Shown one piece after another: positions 52,091 to 61,066 of a stretch of 64,000 nucleotides of DNA (position 1 is its first letter; every line of letters starts with the position of its first letter). The position numbers were made by a program, and so were the translations under genes. The stretch comes from DASUPK01 sp963795665 (GTDB taxonomy: Bacteria; Actinomycetota; Thermoleophilia; Solirubrobacterales; 70-9): assembly GCA_963795665.1 (NCBI GenBank), contig CAWCIP010000003.1:248001-312000 (forward strand), in the 5' to 3' direction. Under the pieces are notes generated by a model. The model saw only the letters and a program-made list of their open reading frames with translations, searched no databases and was not told the origin of the DNA.

Positions 52091-52600
52091 TCAATCCTGC
52101 CCACAGGCTCGGAATCCATACGCTCGGGCCCTCCCCGCGGCCCTGGCCGTCGCCGCGCCGATGCGCATCTGCAGCCTCCGAATCTCCGCGGCATCGAGAT
52201 CGTCGTAGGCCCTGGCCCAGCTGTCGATCACACCGGCCTTGGCCCGGATCAGCGACAGGATCGAGCCCACCGTGGCGACGTCGGCGGGCGGCGGTTGCAC
52301 GGCCTGAAGGTCATGGGCCTCCGCCCTCAGGTTGTCGCCCTCCTGACGAAGGAGCCCGGCAACCCGATGAGCCTTGCCCGCCGAGTCGAGACGGCCCAGG
52401 TCGATCGTCTGGCTCTCGAGATCTTCCCTTCGGGATTGGTGGTTCTTGCAGATGACATCCGCCAAGGCGACGTAGTCCGCCTTCGACGGTGGCTGCTCGT
52501 GCCGTTGAGTCTCGACCTGGGTCGCAGTCTTGGTGGAGTCCTCGCCGCAGCCGACGGCGAGGATCGCGACAAGGAGGACGAGCAGGGCCACGCCTCGCAC
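52091..52600 (-). CDS. Small lipoprotein of unknown function
   Basis: 169 residues with a lipobox (LLVLLVAILAVGC, lipid-modified Cys) and then a helical, charged mature part: KADYVALADVICKNHQSRRE, RVAGLLRQEGDNLRAEAHDLQ, DSWARAYDDLDAAEIRRLQMRIG and one late Cys. The helical pattern is typical of actinobacterial surface lipoproteins; no family or partner is recognised. Confidence 0.75.
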   Translation of the reverse strand: MRGVALLVLLVAILAVGCGEDSTKTATQVETQRHEQPPSKADYVALADVICKNHQSRREDLESQTIDLGRLDSAGKAHRVAGLLRQEGDNLRAEAHDLQAVQPPPADVATVGSILSLIRAKAGVIDSWARAYDDLDAAEIRRLQMRIGAATARAAGRARAYGFRACGQD

Positions 52601-52683
52601 CCACCCAAGCTAGCGGGGCCGGCGTCCCGGAATCGAAAAACGCCCCGGAGGCTTCATGCCCACGGGGCGAATGAGTCGAGGCA

Positions 52684-52757
52684 AGCGGCTGATGGGATTC
52701 GAACCCACGACCTTCTGCATGGCAAGCAGACGCTCTAGCCAACTGAGCTACAGCCGC
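52684..52757 (-). tRNA. tRNA-Gly (GCC)
   Basis: Acceptor GCGGCTG/CAGCCGC, D-arm TAGCTCAGTTGGCTAGAGC, anticodon stem TCTGC/GCAGA with loop TTGCCAT (anticodon GCC), T-arm GGGTTCGAATCCC. CCA is not encoded. Confidence 0.95.
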
Positions 52758-52867
52758 GCGAGGGAGCAGTATAGGCGCGGCCCAGGCATGGCCATCTGCG
52801 TCCCGCCTCCCCACTTTTGGGTACAGTCCCTGTCGCTTGGGGTAACTATCCGATGAGGGGGCATTCC

Positions 52868-53710
52868 ATGCATCGAAAGGCTCTGACCGCGGCGATCGCC
52901 GTCGCCGCGATCTCTGTCGTTGCCATCGCGCCGTCCGCCGCTTCGGCGTGGGCGCCGGCGAGTACAGCGACCATCCATCCCGGCGTCCAGGTGTTCACGA
53001 ACGGCGCGCAGTGCACCGCCAACTTCGTGTTCGAGGATGCCTCGAACGTCTACCTGGGCCAGGCGGCCCACTGCTCGGGCACCGGGTCGAGCACGGACAC
53101 CAACGGCTGCACCTCGGGGTCCCTCCCGATCGGCACGCCGGTGGACGTCACCGGAGCAGGCCATCCGGGAACGCTCGTCTACAACTCGTGGCTCACCATG
53201 CAGTCGAAGGGGGAGACGGACGCCGACACCTGCGCGTTCAACGACCTCGCCCTGATCAAGCTGGATCCGGCTGACGTGGGGAGCGTCAATCCATCCGTGC
53301 CGTCATTCGGAGGGCCGACGGGCGTCGGCTCCTGGGGCGATGCCGGCTCGACGGTCTACACGTACGGCAACTCCGAGCTGCGCGGCGGGGTCACCGCGCT
53401 CAGCCCGAAGCAGGGCGTCGTCGTGCAGAACGCGGCCAGCGGCTGGAGCCATGACGTCTACACCGTCAGCCCCGGCATCCCCGGCGACTCCGGCAGCGGG
53501 TTCATGAACGCGACCGGCGGAGCGATCGGGATCCTCAGCACGGTCCAGCTCGCGCCCCTGGCGGGCTCGAACGGCGTCGGCGACCTCCCCAAGGAGATCG
53601 CCTACCTGCACGCCAACGGACCGGGATTCTCCGGGGTCAACCTGGTGCCCGGGACCGAGCCGTTCAACGGCAACGTGGTTCAGGCGGCCCTGAAGGGCGT
53701 CGGCCTCTAG
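52868..53710 (+). CDS. Secreted trypsin-like serine protease
   Basis: 280 residues with signal peptide (ALTAAIAVAAISVVAIAPSAASA). The chymotrypsin-fold triad is present: GQAAHCSG (His), CAFNDLALIKLDP (Asp) and SPGIPGDSGSGFMNATGG (Ser in GDSGSG). CTANFVFEDASNVYLGQAAHC keeps the disulfide-linked Cys before His. Expected to be exported; the natural substrate is unknown. ATG at 52868 has GGGG spaced seven bases upstream; an ATG at 52853 would add five residues. Confidence 0.9.
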   Translation: MHRKALTAAIAVAAISVVAIAPSAASAWAPASTATIHPGVQVFTNGAQCTANFVFEDASNVYLGQAAHCSGTGSSTDTNGCTSGSLPIGTPVDVTGAGHPGTLVYNSWLTMQSKGETDADTCAFNDLALIKLDPADVGSVNPSVPSFGGPTGVGSWGDAGSTVYTYGNSELRGGVTALSPKQGVVVQNAASGWSHDVYTVSPGIPGDSGSGFMNATGGAIGILSTVQLAPLAGSNGVGDLPKEIAYLHANGPGFSGVNLVPGTEPFNGNVVQAALKGVGL

Positions 53711-53733
53711 AGACGGAGAACAAGCGAGGCTGG

Positions 53734-53762
53734 AAAGGCCGGGCTGAGGGGCCCGGCCTTTT
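53734..53762. terminator. Bidirectional terminator between protease and rnhA-like gene
   Basis: AAAGGCCGGGC-TGAGGG-GCCCGGCCTTT: an eleven-base perfect stem followed by TT on the plus strand. It lies 24 bases after the protease stop and touches the stop of the convergent RNase H gene, so it can serve both. Confidence 0.9.
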
Positions 53763-54157
53763 CATTTGTCGAGGGCCTCGTTGAGGAGGTCGTCGGCGCG
53801 GGTGTTCTCCTCGCGCTTGACGTGCCGAATCGACCACGTGCTCAGGCCCCGGAGCGCGTCCCTGGCCTTGGTGTGCAGCGGGCGGAGGTGCTCCTGCTTG
53901 ACCTTCCAGTTGCCCTTCACCTGCTCGACGATCAGCTTCGAGTCCCCCACGAACTCGACCTCGTCGGCGCCGAGCTCCTTGGCGAGGTCGATCCCGAGCA
54001 GGAGGGCGCGGTACTCCGCCACGTTGTTGGTGGCCTCACCGATCGTCTTGCTCCTCTCGGCGAGCACCCCGCCGGATGGATCGGTTGCGACGGCGGCCAC
54101 GGCCGCCGGTCCCGGATTGCCCCTGCTGCCGCCATCCACGTTGACGACCACCTTCAT
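53762..54157 (-). CDS. RNase H-like protein
   Basis: 131 residues of the RNase HI fold: VVVNVDGGSRGNPGPAAVAA (first catalytic Asp), TNNVAEYRALLLGIDLA (Glu), VEFVGDSKLIVEQVKGNW (second Asp) and VKREENTRADDLLNEAL (last Asp). All four acidic residues are kept, so cleavage of RNA in RNA:DNA hybrids is likely. It belongs to the short rnhA-like type common in actinobacteria, and follows the EF-G-like gene by 31 bases on the same strand. Confidence 0.9.
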   Translation of the reverse strand: MKVVVNVDGGSRGNPGPAAVAAVATDPSGGVLAERSKTIGEATNNVAEYRALLLGIDLAKELGADEVEFVGDSKLIVEQVKGNWKVKQEHLRPLHTKARDALRGLSTWSIRHVKREENTRADDLLNEALDK

Positions 54158-54188
54158 GATCAGCGCCGCAAACTACAGCGGCGCTGTG

Positions 54189-56282
54189 TCAGGCGCGCAC
54201 TTCCTCCTCCGAGCCGGCCTCGGAGATCACCTTCTGGGCGAGGTGCGAGGGGATCTCCTCGTGCCGTGCGAACTCCATCGTGTAGTCGCCCCGCCCGCCG
54301 GTGATCTGGCGGAGGTCGCGCGCGTAGTCGAGCACCTCGGCCATCGGCACCTCCGCCTTGATCTCGGTCGCTGAGCCCTTCGCCTCCATGCCGAGCGGCC
54401 GGCCGCGGCGCGAGTTGAGGTCCCCGACCACGTCGCCGACGACATCCTCCGGGACGCTGACCGTGAGCAGCATGATCGGCTCGAGCAGAACCGGGTCCGC
54501 CTGCTCCATGGCGTCCTTGAAGGCCATCGATCCCGCCACCTTGAAGGCGTTCTCCGAGGAGTCGACCCGGTGGTACTGGCCGTCGTAGAGCCGGACGCGG
54601 AGGTCCTTCACCGGGTAGCCGGCGAGCACCCCGTGGTGCATCGCCTCGGCGACGCCCTTCTCGACGGCCGGGATGAAGCCCTTGGGGATGGCGCCCCCCT
54701 TGATCTCGTCGACGAACTCGAAGCCGGTGCCCGCCTCGGCGGGAGCGATCTCGATGTGGCAGTCGCCGAACTGGCCGCGTCCGCCGGTCTGCTTCTTGTA
54801 CCGGCCATGCGCCTTGGCGGGCTTGCGGATCGCCTCCAGATAGGGCACCCGCGGCGGGTGCAGCTCGATCTCGGCTCCGAAGCGGCTCTTCATCCGGTCG
54901 ACGATCACCTCGACGTGGACCTGGGTGAGCCCGGCGATGATCTGCTCGCCCGTCTGCTGGTCGCGGTGGACGTCAAGCGTCGGGTCCTCCTCCTCGAGGC
55001 GGCGGATCGCGCTGGCGGCCTTGTCCTCGTCGCCCTTGGTCTTCGCCTCGAAGGCGAACGCCATCACCGGGGCGGGCAGGTCGAGCGGCGGGACGGAGAT
55101 CTTCGTGTCCTTCTCGGCCAGCACGTCGCCGGCTCGTGTCTCCTTCAACTTCGCGACGGCGCCGATGTCGCCGGCGCCCAGCTCCTCCGTCTGCTCGTGC
55201 TCCTTTCCGCGCGGGATCAGGATCTGGCCGATCCGCTCCTTGGCACGCTGCGTGACGTTGCTGACCTGGGAGTCGCCCCGCAGGACGCCGGAGTAGACCC
55301 GAAAGAGGTTGAGGCGCCCCGCGTACGGGTCGGCGAGCGTCTTGAAGACGTAGGCGATCAGCGCCCCGTCCTCTTCCGGCGAGATCTCGATCTCCTCGCC
55401 CTCGCCGTCCAGGGCCTTGACCGGGCCTCGCATCGCCGGAGAGGGCAGATCCTCCACCAGCGCCTCCAGCAGCCGGGTGGTGCCGAGGTTCTTGGTCGCG
55501 ACGCCGCAGGTGACGGGGAAGATCTTGCCGTCGGTAACGCCCTGCTTCAGCACGGTGACGATCTCGTCGTGGTCGATCTCCTCGCCCTCGAGGTAGCGCT
55601 CCATCAGCGCGTCCGAGTTCTCGGCGACCTCGTCCATCAGCTTCTCGCGGTATTCCTGGGCCTGGGCCTGAAGCTCCTCGGGGATGTCCTGTGGCTCCGG
55701 GGCCCCCCTTCCCTCGCCCTGCGCGACGAACGCCTTCATGTCGATCAGGTCGATGACGCCGCGGACCTCGTGCTCCGAGCCGATCGGGATCTCGGTCGCG
55801 ACGACGTGGTTGCCGAAGGCGCTCTGCAGCGATTCGAGCGCGCGGAAGAAGTCGGCGCGCTCGCGGTCGAGCATGTTGACGAAGACCAGCCGGGCGAGCC
55901 CCTCCGCGTCGGCGCGCTGCCAGAGGCGGTCGGTATGGACCTCGACCCCCATCACCGCGTTGACGACGACGACCGCGGCGTCGGCGACGCGCAGCGAGGC
56001 GACCGTGTCGGCGATGAAGCTGGGATCGCCGGGGGTGTCGATCAGGTTGATCTTGCGCTCGTCGTGATCGAACGACGAGACGGTGGCGCCGATCGACATC
56101 TCCCGCTCCTGCTCGTCGGGCTCGAAGTCCGAGGTCGTGGTCCCGTCCTCGACGCGGCCGAGGCGATTGACAACCCCGGCCTCGAAGAGCAGCGCCTCGT
56201 GCAGCGAGGTCTTGCCTGCGCCGCGATGGCCGATCAGCGCGACGTTCCGAATCCGGTCGGCGGCCTGATGAGGCATGGCCAC
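54189..56282 (-). CDS. Elongation factor G-like GTPase (EF-G2 type)
   Basis: 697 residues with the five-domain plan of EF-G. G1 is GHRGAGKTS, G4 is NMLDRERADF (canonical NKMD changed to NMLD). In G3 the sequence is IDTPGDPSF, whereas translational EF-G has DTPGH; the catalytic His is replaced by Asp. Domain IV has GGRGQFGDCHIEIAP and GFIPAVEKGVAEAM. Such divergent EF-G paralogues accompany a true fusA and are poorly understood; this one probably does not drive normal translocation. The start is the GTG at 56282 or the ATG at 56276. Confidence 0.88.
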   Translation of the reverse strand: MAMPHQAADRIRNVALIGHRGAGKTSLHEALLFEAGVVNRLGRVEDGTTTSDFEPDEQEREMSIGATVSSFDHDERKINLIDTPGDPSFIADTVASLRVADAAVVVVNAVMGVEVHTDRLWQRADAEGLARLVFVNMLDRERADFFRALESLQSAFGNHVVATEIPIGSEHEVRGVIDLIDMKAFVAQGEGRGAPEPQDIPEELQAQAQEYREKLMDEVAENSDALMERYLEGEEIDHDEIVTVLKQGVTDGKIFPVTCGVATKNLGTTRLLEALVEDLPSPAMRGPVKALDGEGEEIEISPEEDGALIAYVFKTLADPYAGRLNLFRVYSGVLRGDSQVSNVTQRAKERIGQILIPRGKEHEQTEELGAGDIGAVAKLKETRAGDVLAEKDTKISVPPLDLPAPVMAFAFEAKTKGDEDKAASAIRRLEEEDPTLDVHRDQQTGEQIIAGLTQVHVEVIVDRMKSRFGAEIELHPPRVPYLEAIRKPAKAHGRYKKQTGGRGQFGDCHIEIAPAEAGTGFEFVDEIKGGAIPKGFIPAVEKGVAEAMHHGVLAGYPVKDLRVRLYDGQYHRVDSSENAFKVAGSMAFKDAMEQADPVLLEPIMLLTVSVPEDVVGDVVGDLNSRRGRPLGMEAKGSATEIKAEVPMAEVLDYARDLRQITGGRGDYTMEFARHEEIPSHLAQKVISEAGSEEEVRA

Positions 56283-56309
56283 GGACCCTATGTGAACCTC
56301 AGGCCGGGT

Positions 56310-57086
56310 TCAACCTGTCGACTTGAGCCGCGAGCGCAGGCGCAGCACGGCCTTCGAGTGGAGCTGGGAGACCCGGGACTCGGTGACGCCGAGCACCTCG
56401 CCGATCTCCCTCAGGGTCAGGTTCTCGAAGTAGTAGAGGGCGACGACGAGGGTCTCGCGCTCGGGCAGGTCCTGAATCGCCTCAGAGAGCCGGTCCTTGA
56501 CCTCGCTGGTGTCGAGCGAGGCCTGCGGGTCGGGGGCGCTCTCGTCCTCGATCGTGTCGAGGAGGGAGACCTTGTCGCCGGAGGCGTCCGGGGTCATCCA
56601 GAGCTCCTCGAGGGCGAGGATCGAGGAGTTGGAGATCTGCAACAGCGCCTCCTGGAGCTCCTCCTCGCTCATGCCGAGGCGCTCGGAGAGCTCGGCGTCG
56701 GTCGGGGCGCGGCCCAGCTCGTGCTCGAGCTTGGAGTTCGCCAGCTCGATGTCGCGCGCGCGCGAGCGGACCGAGCGCGGTACCCAGTCGAGCGAGCGGA
56801 GCTCGTCGATGATTGCCCCGCGGATCCTCTGCATCGCGAAGGTCTCGAAGCGGATCTGCCGGAGGGGCTCGAAGCGCTCCATCGCCTCGATCAGCCCGAT
56901 CATCCCGTAGGAGATCAGGTCGGCCTGGTCGACGTGCGAGGGCAGGCGGGCGCCGGTGCGGCCGGCGACGAACTTGACCAGGGGCGAGTAGGCGACCACA
57001 AGCCTCTCCCGGGCGCTGGTGTCTCCCCCCTCCTTGTACCTGCGCCAAAGCTCCCTGAGCTCGAACGCCTTTACCTCGGCTTCCAT
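56310..57086 (-). CDS. FliA/WhiG-type sigma factor
   Basis: 258-residue group 3 sigma factor. Region 2 is ERLVVAYSPLVKFVAGRTGARLPSHVDQADLISYGMIGLIEAMERFE and RFETFAMQRIRGAIIDELRSLDWVPRSVR; region 3 is ELGRAPTDAELSERLGMSEEEL; region 4 is LPERETLVVALYYFENLTLREIGEVLGVTESRVSQLHSKAV. The DELRSLDWVPRSVR block is typical of FliA/WhiG, which direct motility or development genes. It follows the Xer gene by 30 bases in a minus-strand cluster. Confidence 0.92.
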   Translation of the reverse strand: MEAEVKAFELRELWRRYKEGGDTSARERLVVAYSPLVKFVAGRTGARLPSHVDQADLISYGMIGLIEAMERFEPLRQIRFETFAMQRIRGAIIDELRSLDWVPRSVRSRARDIELANSKLEHELGRAPTDAELSERLGMSEEELQEALLQISNSSILALEELWMTPDASGDKVSLLDTIEDESAPDPQASLDTSEVKDRLSEAIQDLPERETLVVALYYFENLTLREIGEVLGVTESRVSQLHSKAVLRLRSRLKSTG

Positions 57087-57116
57087 GTGCCTTTCACCTG
57101 CACTTGGGCGCTTTCA

Positions 57117-58043
57117 TCAAGCGCGAGGATGACTTCGAGCGTACTGGCTTTGCAGCCAGGTCGGCTCCACTTGGGTGTAAACCTGCGTCGTCGAGAGGCT
57201 GGCGTGCCCGAGCAGCTCCTGGATGCTCCGCAGGTCCGCCCCTCCCTCCAGCAGGTGCGTCGCGAACGAGTGTCGGAGGGCGTGGGGCGAGACCCCGCCG
57301 GCGATCGCCGCCTCGCGGACCCAGCGCTGCAGCCGGCGCCGCACGTCCGAAGGGTGAAGCCGACGCCCGCTTTTCGAGACGAGGAGTGCATTCTCGGTTC
57401 CCGCACCCACCAAAGCGCGCCGCCCGCGCTCGAGGTAACCGCTGAGGGCCGCCTGGGCGGGCTCGCCCATCGGGACCAGGCGCGTTTTGCCGCCCTTTCC
57501 CTCGATGCGGAGCCGCTCGCCGTCGAAATCGGGCGAATCGGTGTTGAGGTTGACCACCTCCTCGGCGCGGAGGCCGCACGAGTAGGCGAGCTCCAGCATG
57601 GCTCGGTCGCGCATCTCGAGTGGGGTTCGCGTCGGGATTCGATCGAGCAGAGTCTGCATCTCCTCGCGGCTCAGAACGCGAGGGAGCTTGCGATCGCGCT
57701 TGGGCGTGGCCACCAGATCAGCTGGGTTGGCGCTGACCTCGCCCGCGCGGATGAGCGCCCCGTAGAAGGAGCGGATGGCCGCGAGCTTGCGCGCCACCCC
57801 GGCCTTCGAGATGCCGCGCTCGGAGAGGACTCCCGCGAAGCGGCGAAGATCGCGATGGTCGAGGGCGTCCGGGCTCTGACCGTTCGAGCTCGCCCACACG
57901 GCAAGCTGGCCCACGTCGTTGGAGTACGCGCGGCGGGTCGCCTCGGCAGCCGAGCGGACCGCAAGATCGCGGTCGAAGAGGTGGAGCGCGTCGCGCCAGG
58001 CAGCGCTCAGAGAGGACTCTCGAGTCGCCTCGCCCATGTACAT
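57117..58043 (-). CDS. Xer-type tyrosine recombinase
   Basis: 308 residues. N-terminal core-binding SAM-like domain (LFDRDLAVRSAAEATRRAYSNDVGQLAVW), then the catalytic domain with Arg in YSCGLRAEEVVNL, Lys in EGKGGKTRLVP, HALRHSFATHLLEGGADLRSIQELLGHASLSTTQVYTQ (His-x-x-Arg, His and Tyr). Length and motifs match XerC/XerD, which resolve chromosome dimers at dif; I cannot say which of the two it is. Start ATG at 58043 or 58037. The gene stands in a five-gene minus-strand cluster. Confidence 0.93.
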   Translation of the reverse strand: MYMGEATRESSLSAAWRDALHLFDRDLAVRSAAEATRRAYSNDVGQLAVWASSNGQSPDALDHRDLRRFAGVLSERGISKAGVARKLAAIRSFYGALIRAGEVSANPADLVATPKRDRKLPRVLSREEMQTLLDRIPTRTPLEMRDRAMLELAYSCGLRAEEVVNLNTDSPDFDGERLRIEGKGGKTRLVPMGEPAQAALSGYLERGRRALVGAGTENALLVSKSGRRLHPSDVRRRLQRWVREAAIAGGVSPHALRHSFATHLLEGGADLRSIQELLGHASLSTTQVYTQVEPTWLQSQYARSHPRA

Positions 58044-58069
58044 AACTTCGCCGCGGGGGCGCGGGATCC

Positions 58070-59138
58070 CTACGTTAGGATGTAAATCGGATCCCCCACC
58101 TGCACGCGGTCGTACAGGTCGATCACATCGGGGATCGCCATGCGCACACAGCCGTGGGAGAACGCGTGGCCGAGGGACGAGACCTCATCGGTGCCGTGGA
58201 TGCCCGCGCCGTCGAAGATCCCGATCCAGCGAGCCTTGAGCGGATCCGCAGGGACCGGGCGGGATCACCTGCCCCGCCAGAGAGCCGGCCCATGCGGAGT
58301 TCGGGACGTGCCAGGAGGGATCGACCTGCTTGTCCTGGGCGTGGTACAGGCCGGCCGGGGTCTCGAGGCCCTGCTGTCCCACCGCGACGGTGTAGCGACC
58401 TCTTCAGTTTGAGGTGGTGGAAGAACCTGAGCGTGAAGCTCGCGCGGTCGATGACGATGTAGCGCGCGTAGGCTCGTGGGACAGGTCCTTGGTGGTCACG
58501 TCGGGCTTGTCCTGCTTGACCACCGGCTCGATGGGCTGGTCACGACCGGGCGAGCGCGCAGCCTGGTTGATCTTGGCGGTCGTCTCGCCTATGTCCAGAG
58601 CGAGGCCGGCCTGGCCCGCATCCTGCATCAGCCTGCCCCGCCGTCCGAGGAACGACCGTGGCGTTCTCCGGCTCCTGGTTGATCTTCGCGGCGAGCTGCT
58701 CGACGAAGTCCATGAACAGCGGCCTTGTCGTACTTCACGCGCGGTCTGGAGGTCGGCGTTGACCTCGCCCCCGCTCGCGTAGCTGGAGACTCGATCGAGG
58801 ATGTTCCCCTGCCGGCTGCGATCGATCGCCTCCTGCACCATGCCGTCGACATCGGCCCTCTCGTGGAGGCGCTTGGGGCCGAGCGTGTAGTCCTTGCCGT
58901 TGTAGCTGACCACCACCGGCTGCTTGAGCGGGGCGACGACCTTGTGCTCGATGATCTTGCGCGCGGAGTCCGCGTCACGGCCACCGACGTCGACGCCGCC
59001 GACCTTGACTCCCGGGGCGATCTGGTCCTTCTGGGCGTCGTCATAGGCCCAGACGCCGACGGCGAGCAGCAGGCCCATGGTGAACAGCGCCACCAGGGCG
59101 ATCAGGACCTTCTGATGCATCTTCAGGTTTGCGCGCAT
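58070..59138 (-). CDS. L,D-transpeptidase (YkuD) with PG-binding-4 domain, frameshifted
   Basis: Membrane anchor (LIALVALFTMGLLLAVGVWA), then a peptidoglycan-binding-4 domain (GGVDVGGRDADSARKIIEHK, VVSYNGKDYTLGPKRLHERA) and a C-terminal YkuD domain with the catalytic block HGTDEVSSLGHAFSHGCVRM (Cys in SHGCVRM). It would make 3-3 cross-links in peptidoglycan. About six frame changes lie between 58760 and 58240 (near 58740, 58717, 58636, 58466, 58399 and 58250). Each protein segment between them is well conserved, so I favour sequence errors over decay. Corrected length is roughly 350 residues. Confidence 0.8.
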
Positions 59139-59303
59139 TTGGAAGTCTTGGATCAGCTTTCCCCTGCCGCTGAATTCTACGTTTCATCCCCCCCGTGTCC
59201 TTGTCCGAGCACGTTTCGCAACGGGCTTTGCGGGTACGCGGCCCTCTTTTCCGCACCGTTCTAGGATGCCGCTGGACATGTCTTCCATCGCCATCCGGAC
59301 CTG

Positions 59304-60017
59304 ATGCGGACCAAGGACCAGGTCCGCCGGGACGTGTGGAAGGCGATGGAGCGCGAGGGCGTCTCCCGCTTCCCGGGCGCCGAGGGCAGAATTCCCAACT
59401 TCGCCGGGGCCAAGCTCGCCGCGGAGAAGCTGGCCGGACACCGGCTCTGGAAGCGAGCCCAGGTGATCAAGGTCAACCCGGACTCTCCCCAGACGCACGC
59501 ACGGCGTGCCGCGCTGGAGGAGGGGAAGACGCTGATCATGGCGGTGCCGAGACTGCGCGACCCACATCCATTCCGGTTGCTCGATCCGCGGAAGCTCTCC
59601 GCCAAGCAGATCCGCGAGGCCGCGACGATCAAGGGGGCGATGAAGCACGGCCGGGTGGTCGCCGAGGAGGACCTCCCCGACATCGACTTCGTCCTCTGCG
59701 GCTCCGTGGCGGTCAACCTGAGCGGTGCCCGGGTCGGCAAGGGCGGCGGCTTCTCGGACCTCGAGTACGGGCTCCTGATCCACGCCGGCAAGATCGACGA
59801 GCACACCATCGTCGCCACCACCGTCCATCCGATCCAGATCCTGCGCGAGCACCTGCCGAGCACAGCGCATGACCTGCCTGTCGATCTGGTGGCGACACCG
59901 CGTGCCGTGATCGACGTCGAGCGCCAGTACCCGCGGCCCCGGGGGATTCTCTGGGACCACCTGCAGCCGCCCCAGATCCGAGAGATCCCGATTCTCGAGC
60001 GGATGGGGTACGCGTGA
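59304..60017 (+). CDS. 5-formyltetrahydrofolate cyclo-ligase family protein
   Basis: 237 residues: MRTKDQVRRDVWKAMEREGV, LIMAVPRLRDPHPFRLLDP, IDFVLCGSVAVNLSGARVGKGGGFSDLEYGLL, where GARVGKGGGFSD corresponds to the family's G-R-G-K-G-G-G-Y-Y-D loop. It would convert 5-formyl-THF to 5,10-methenyl-THF with ATP, complementing FolD. The N-terminal Lys (KDQVRRDVW) is the usual ATP-binding position. The stop overlaps the next gene by four bases (GTGA). Confidence 0.88.
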   Translation: MRTKDQVRRDVWKAMEREGVSRFPGAEGRIPNFAGAKLAAEKLAGHRLWKRAQVIKVNPDSPQTHARRAALEEGKTLIMAVPRLRDPHPFRLLDPRKLSAKQIREAATIKGAMKHGRVVAEEDLPDIDFVLCGSVAVNLSGARVGKGGGFSDLEYGLLIHAGKIDEHTIVATTVHPIQILREHLPSTAHDLPVDLVATPRAVIDVERQYPRPRGILWDHLQPPQIREIPILERMGYA

Positions 60018-61042
60018 GCGTCGAGACGGCAACCCACGAGAGCACCGAGCACCCCGTTCGAGAGGAGCTCCGCCGGATCGCCTCCGACACGGCGTATGCC
60101 TTGAAGCTGGCGCGTGGCAGGGTCGACCTGCCGCCCGCGACCCCTCCGGACGGGCCCGATCCGTACGGCAACCCCGACCCCGAGTGGCTCCGGATCGACT
60201 GGCGGGAGCATCGGCAGGAGGTCGACGTCGTCGGGGCCAGAGCCAACTACGTCGAGATGGGTGAGGGCCCGCCCCTCCTCTTCATCCACGGCCTCTCCGG
60301 CGCCTGGCAGAACTTCCTGGAGAACATCCCCTACTTCGCGCGCACCCATCGCGTCATCGCGGTCGACCTCCCGGGATTCGGCTCCAGCCCGATGCCGCCC
60401 TGGGAGATCTCGATTCCGGCGTACGGCCGGTTCCTGCGGGACTTCTGCGAGCGGCTTGGTGTCGACCGCTGCTCGCTGGTCGGCAACTCGATGGGCGGCT
60501 TCATCGCCACCGAGGTGGCGATCACAGAGCCCGACCGCGTCGACGACCTCGTTCTGATCTCCGCGGCTGGAATCACCTGGGCGCGGGCCCGCCGCGAACC
60601 GGCCGCCGTGATCGCGCGCGTGGGCCGAGCCGCGGCGCCACTCGCGACTCGCTTTCACATGTCGTGGATCAAGCGGCCGGGGCTGCGCAGGGAGATCTTC
60701 CAGGGGGTGTTCTTCGACCCCAACGCCCTGCGGCGGGAGATGCTCTGGGAGAACGTCGTCCCTGCCCTGCAGAGCCCCGGCTACTACGACGCGATGACCA
60801 CGCTCTGGGGCTATGACATCCGCCACCGGCTCGAGGAGATCGGCGTTCCCACGCTGATCGTGTGGGGCCGCCAGGATCGCGTGGTCCCTGTGCCCGCCGC
60901 ACTCTCCTACAAGAAGCGCATCGGCGACAACGCCGAGCTGGTGATCTTCGACCGCTGCGGGCACGTGCCCCAGATCGAGCGGCCGGTGCGATTCAACCGC
61001 CTGCTCGAGGGGTTCCTGGCCCGCGAAGGGGTCTTGGAATAG
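60014..61042 (+). CDS. Alpha/beta-hydrolase
   Basis: 342 residues with an extra ~75-residue N-terminal helical stretch before the core. PPLLFIHGLSGAWQNFLENI is the oxyanion strand, VDLPGFGSSP, LVGNSMGGFIATEVA (Ser nucleophile in GNSMGG), LIVWGRQDRVVPV (Asp) and FDRCGHVPQIERP (His). Family members include esterases and haloalkane-dehalogenase-like enzymes; the substrate is unknown. It starts at a GTG overlapping the cyclo-ligase stop and is likely co-transcribed. Confidence 0.9.
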   Translation: MSVETATHESTEHPVREELRRIASDTAYALKLARGRVDLPPATPPDGPDPYGNPDPEWLRIDWREHRQEVDVVGARANYVEMGEGPPLLFIHGLSGAWQNFLENIPYFARTHRVIAVDLPGFGSSPMPPWEISIPAYGRFLRDFCERLGVDRCSLVGNSMGGFIATEVAITEPDRVDDLVLISAAGITWARARREPAAVIARVGRAAAPLATRFHMSWIKRPGLRREIFQGVFFDPNALRREMLWENVVPALQSPGYYDAMTTLWGYDIRHRLEEIGVPTLIVWGRQDRVVPVPAALSYKKRIGDNAELVIFDRCGHVPQIERPVRFNRLLEGFLAREGVLE

Positions 61043-61066
61043 CAGCGGGATGGCTAGTCTCACACC

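Noticed and set aside
54570..58085. Very long plus-strand open frame (over 1100 codons) opposite the EF-G-like, sigma and Xer genes
   Set aside because: It is the antisense shadow of high-GC genes on the minus strand. It has no recognisable domain, and the real genes have full sets of motifs.
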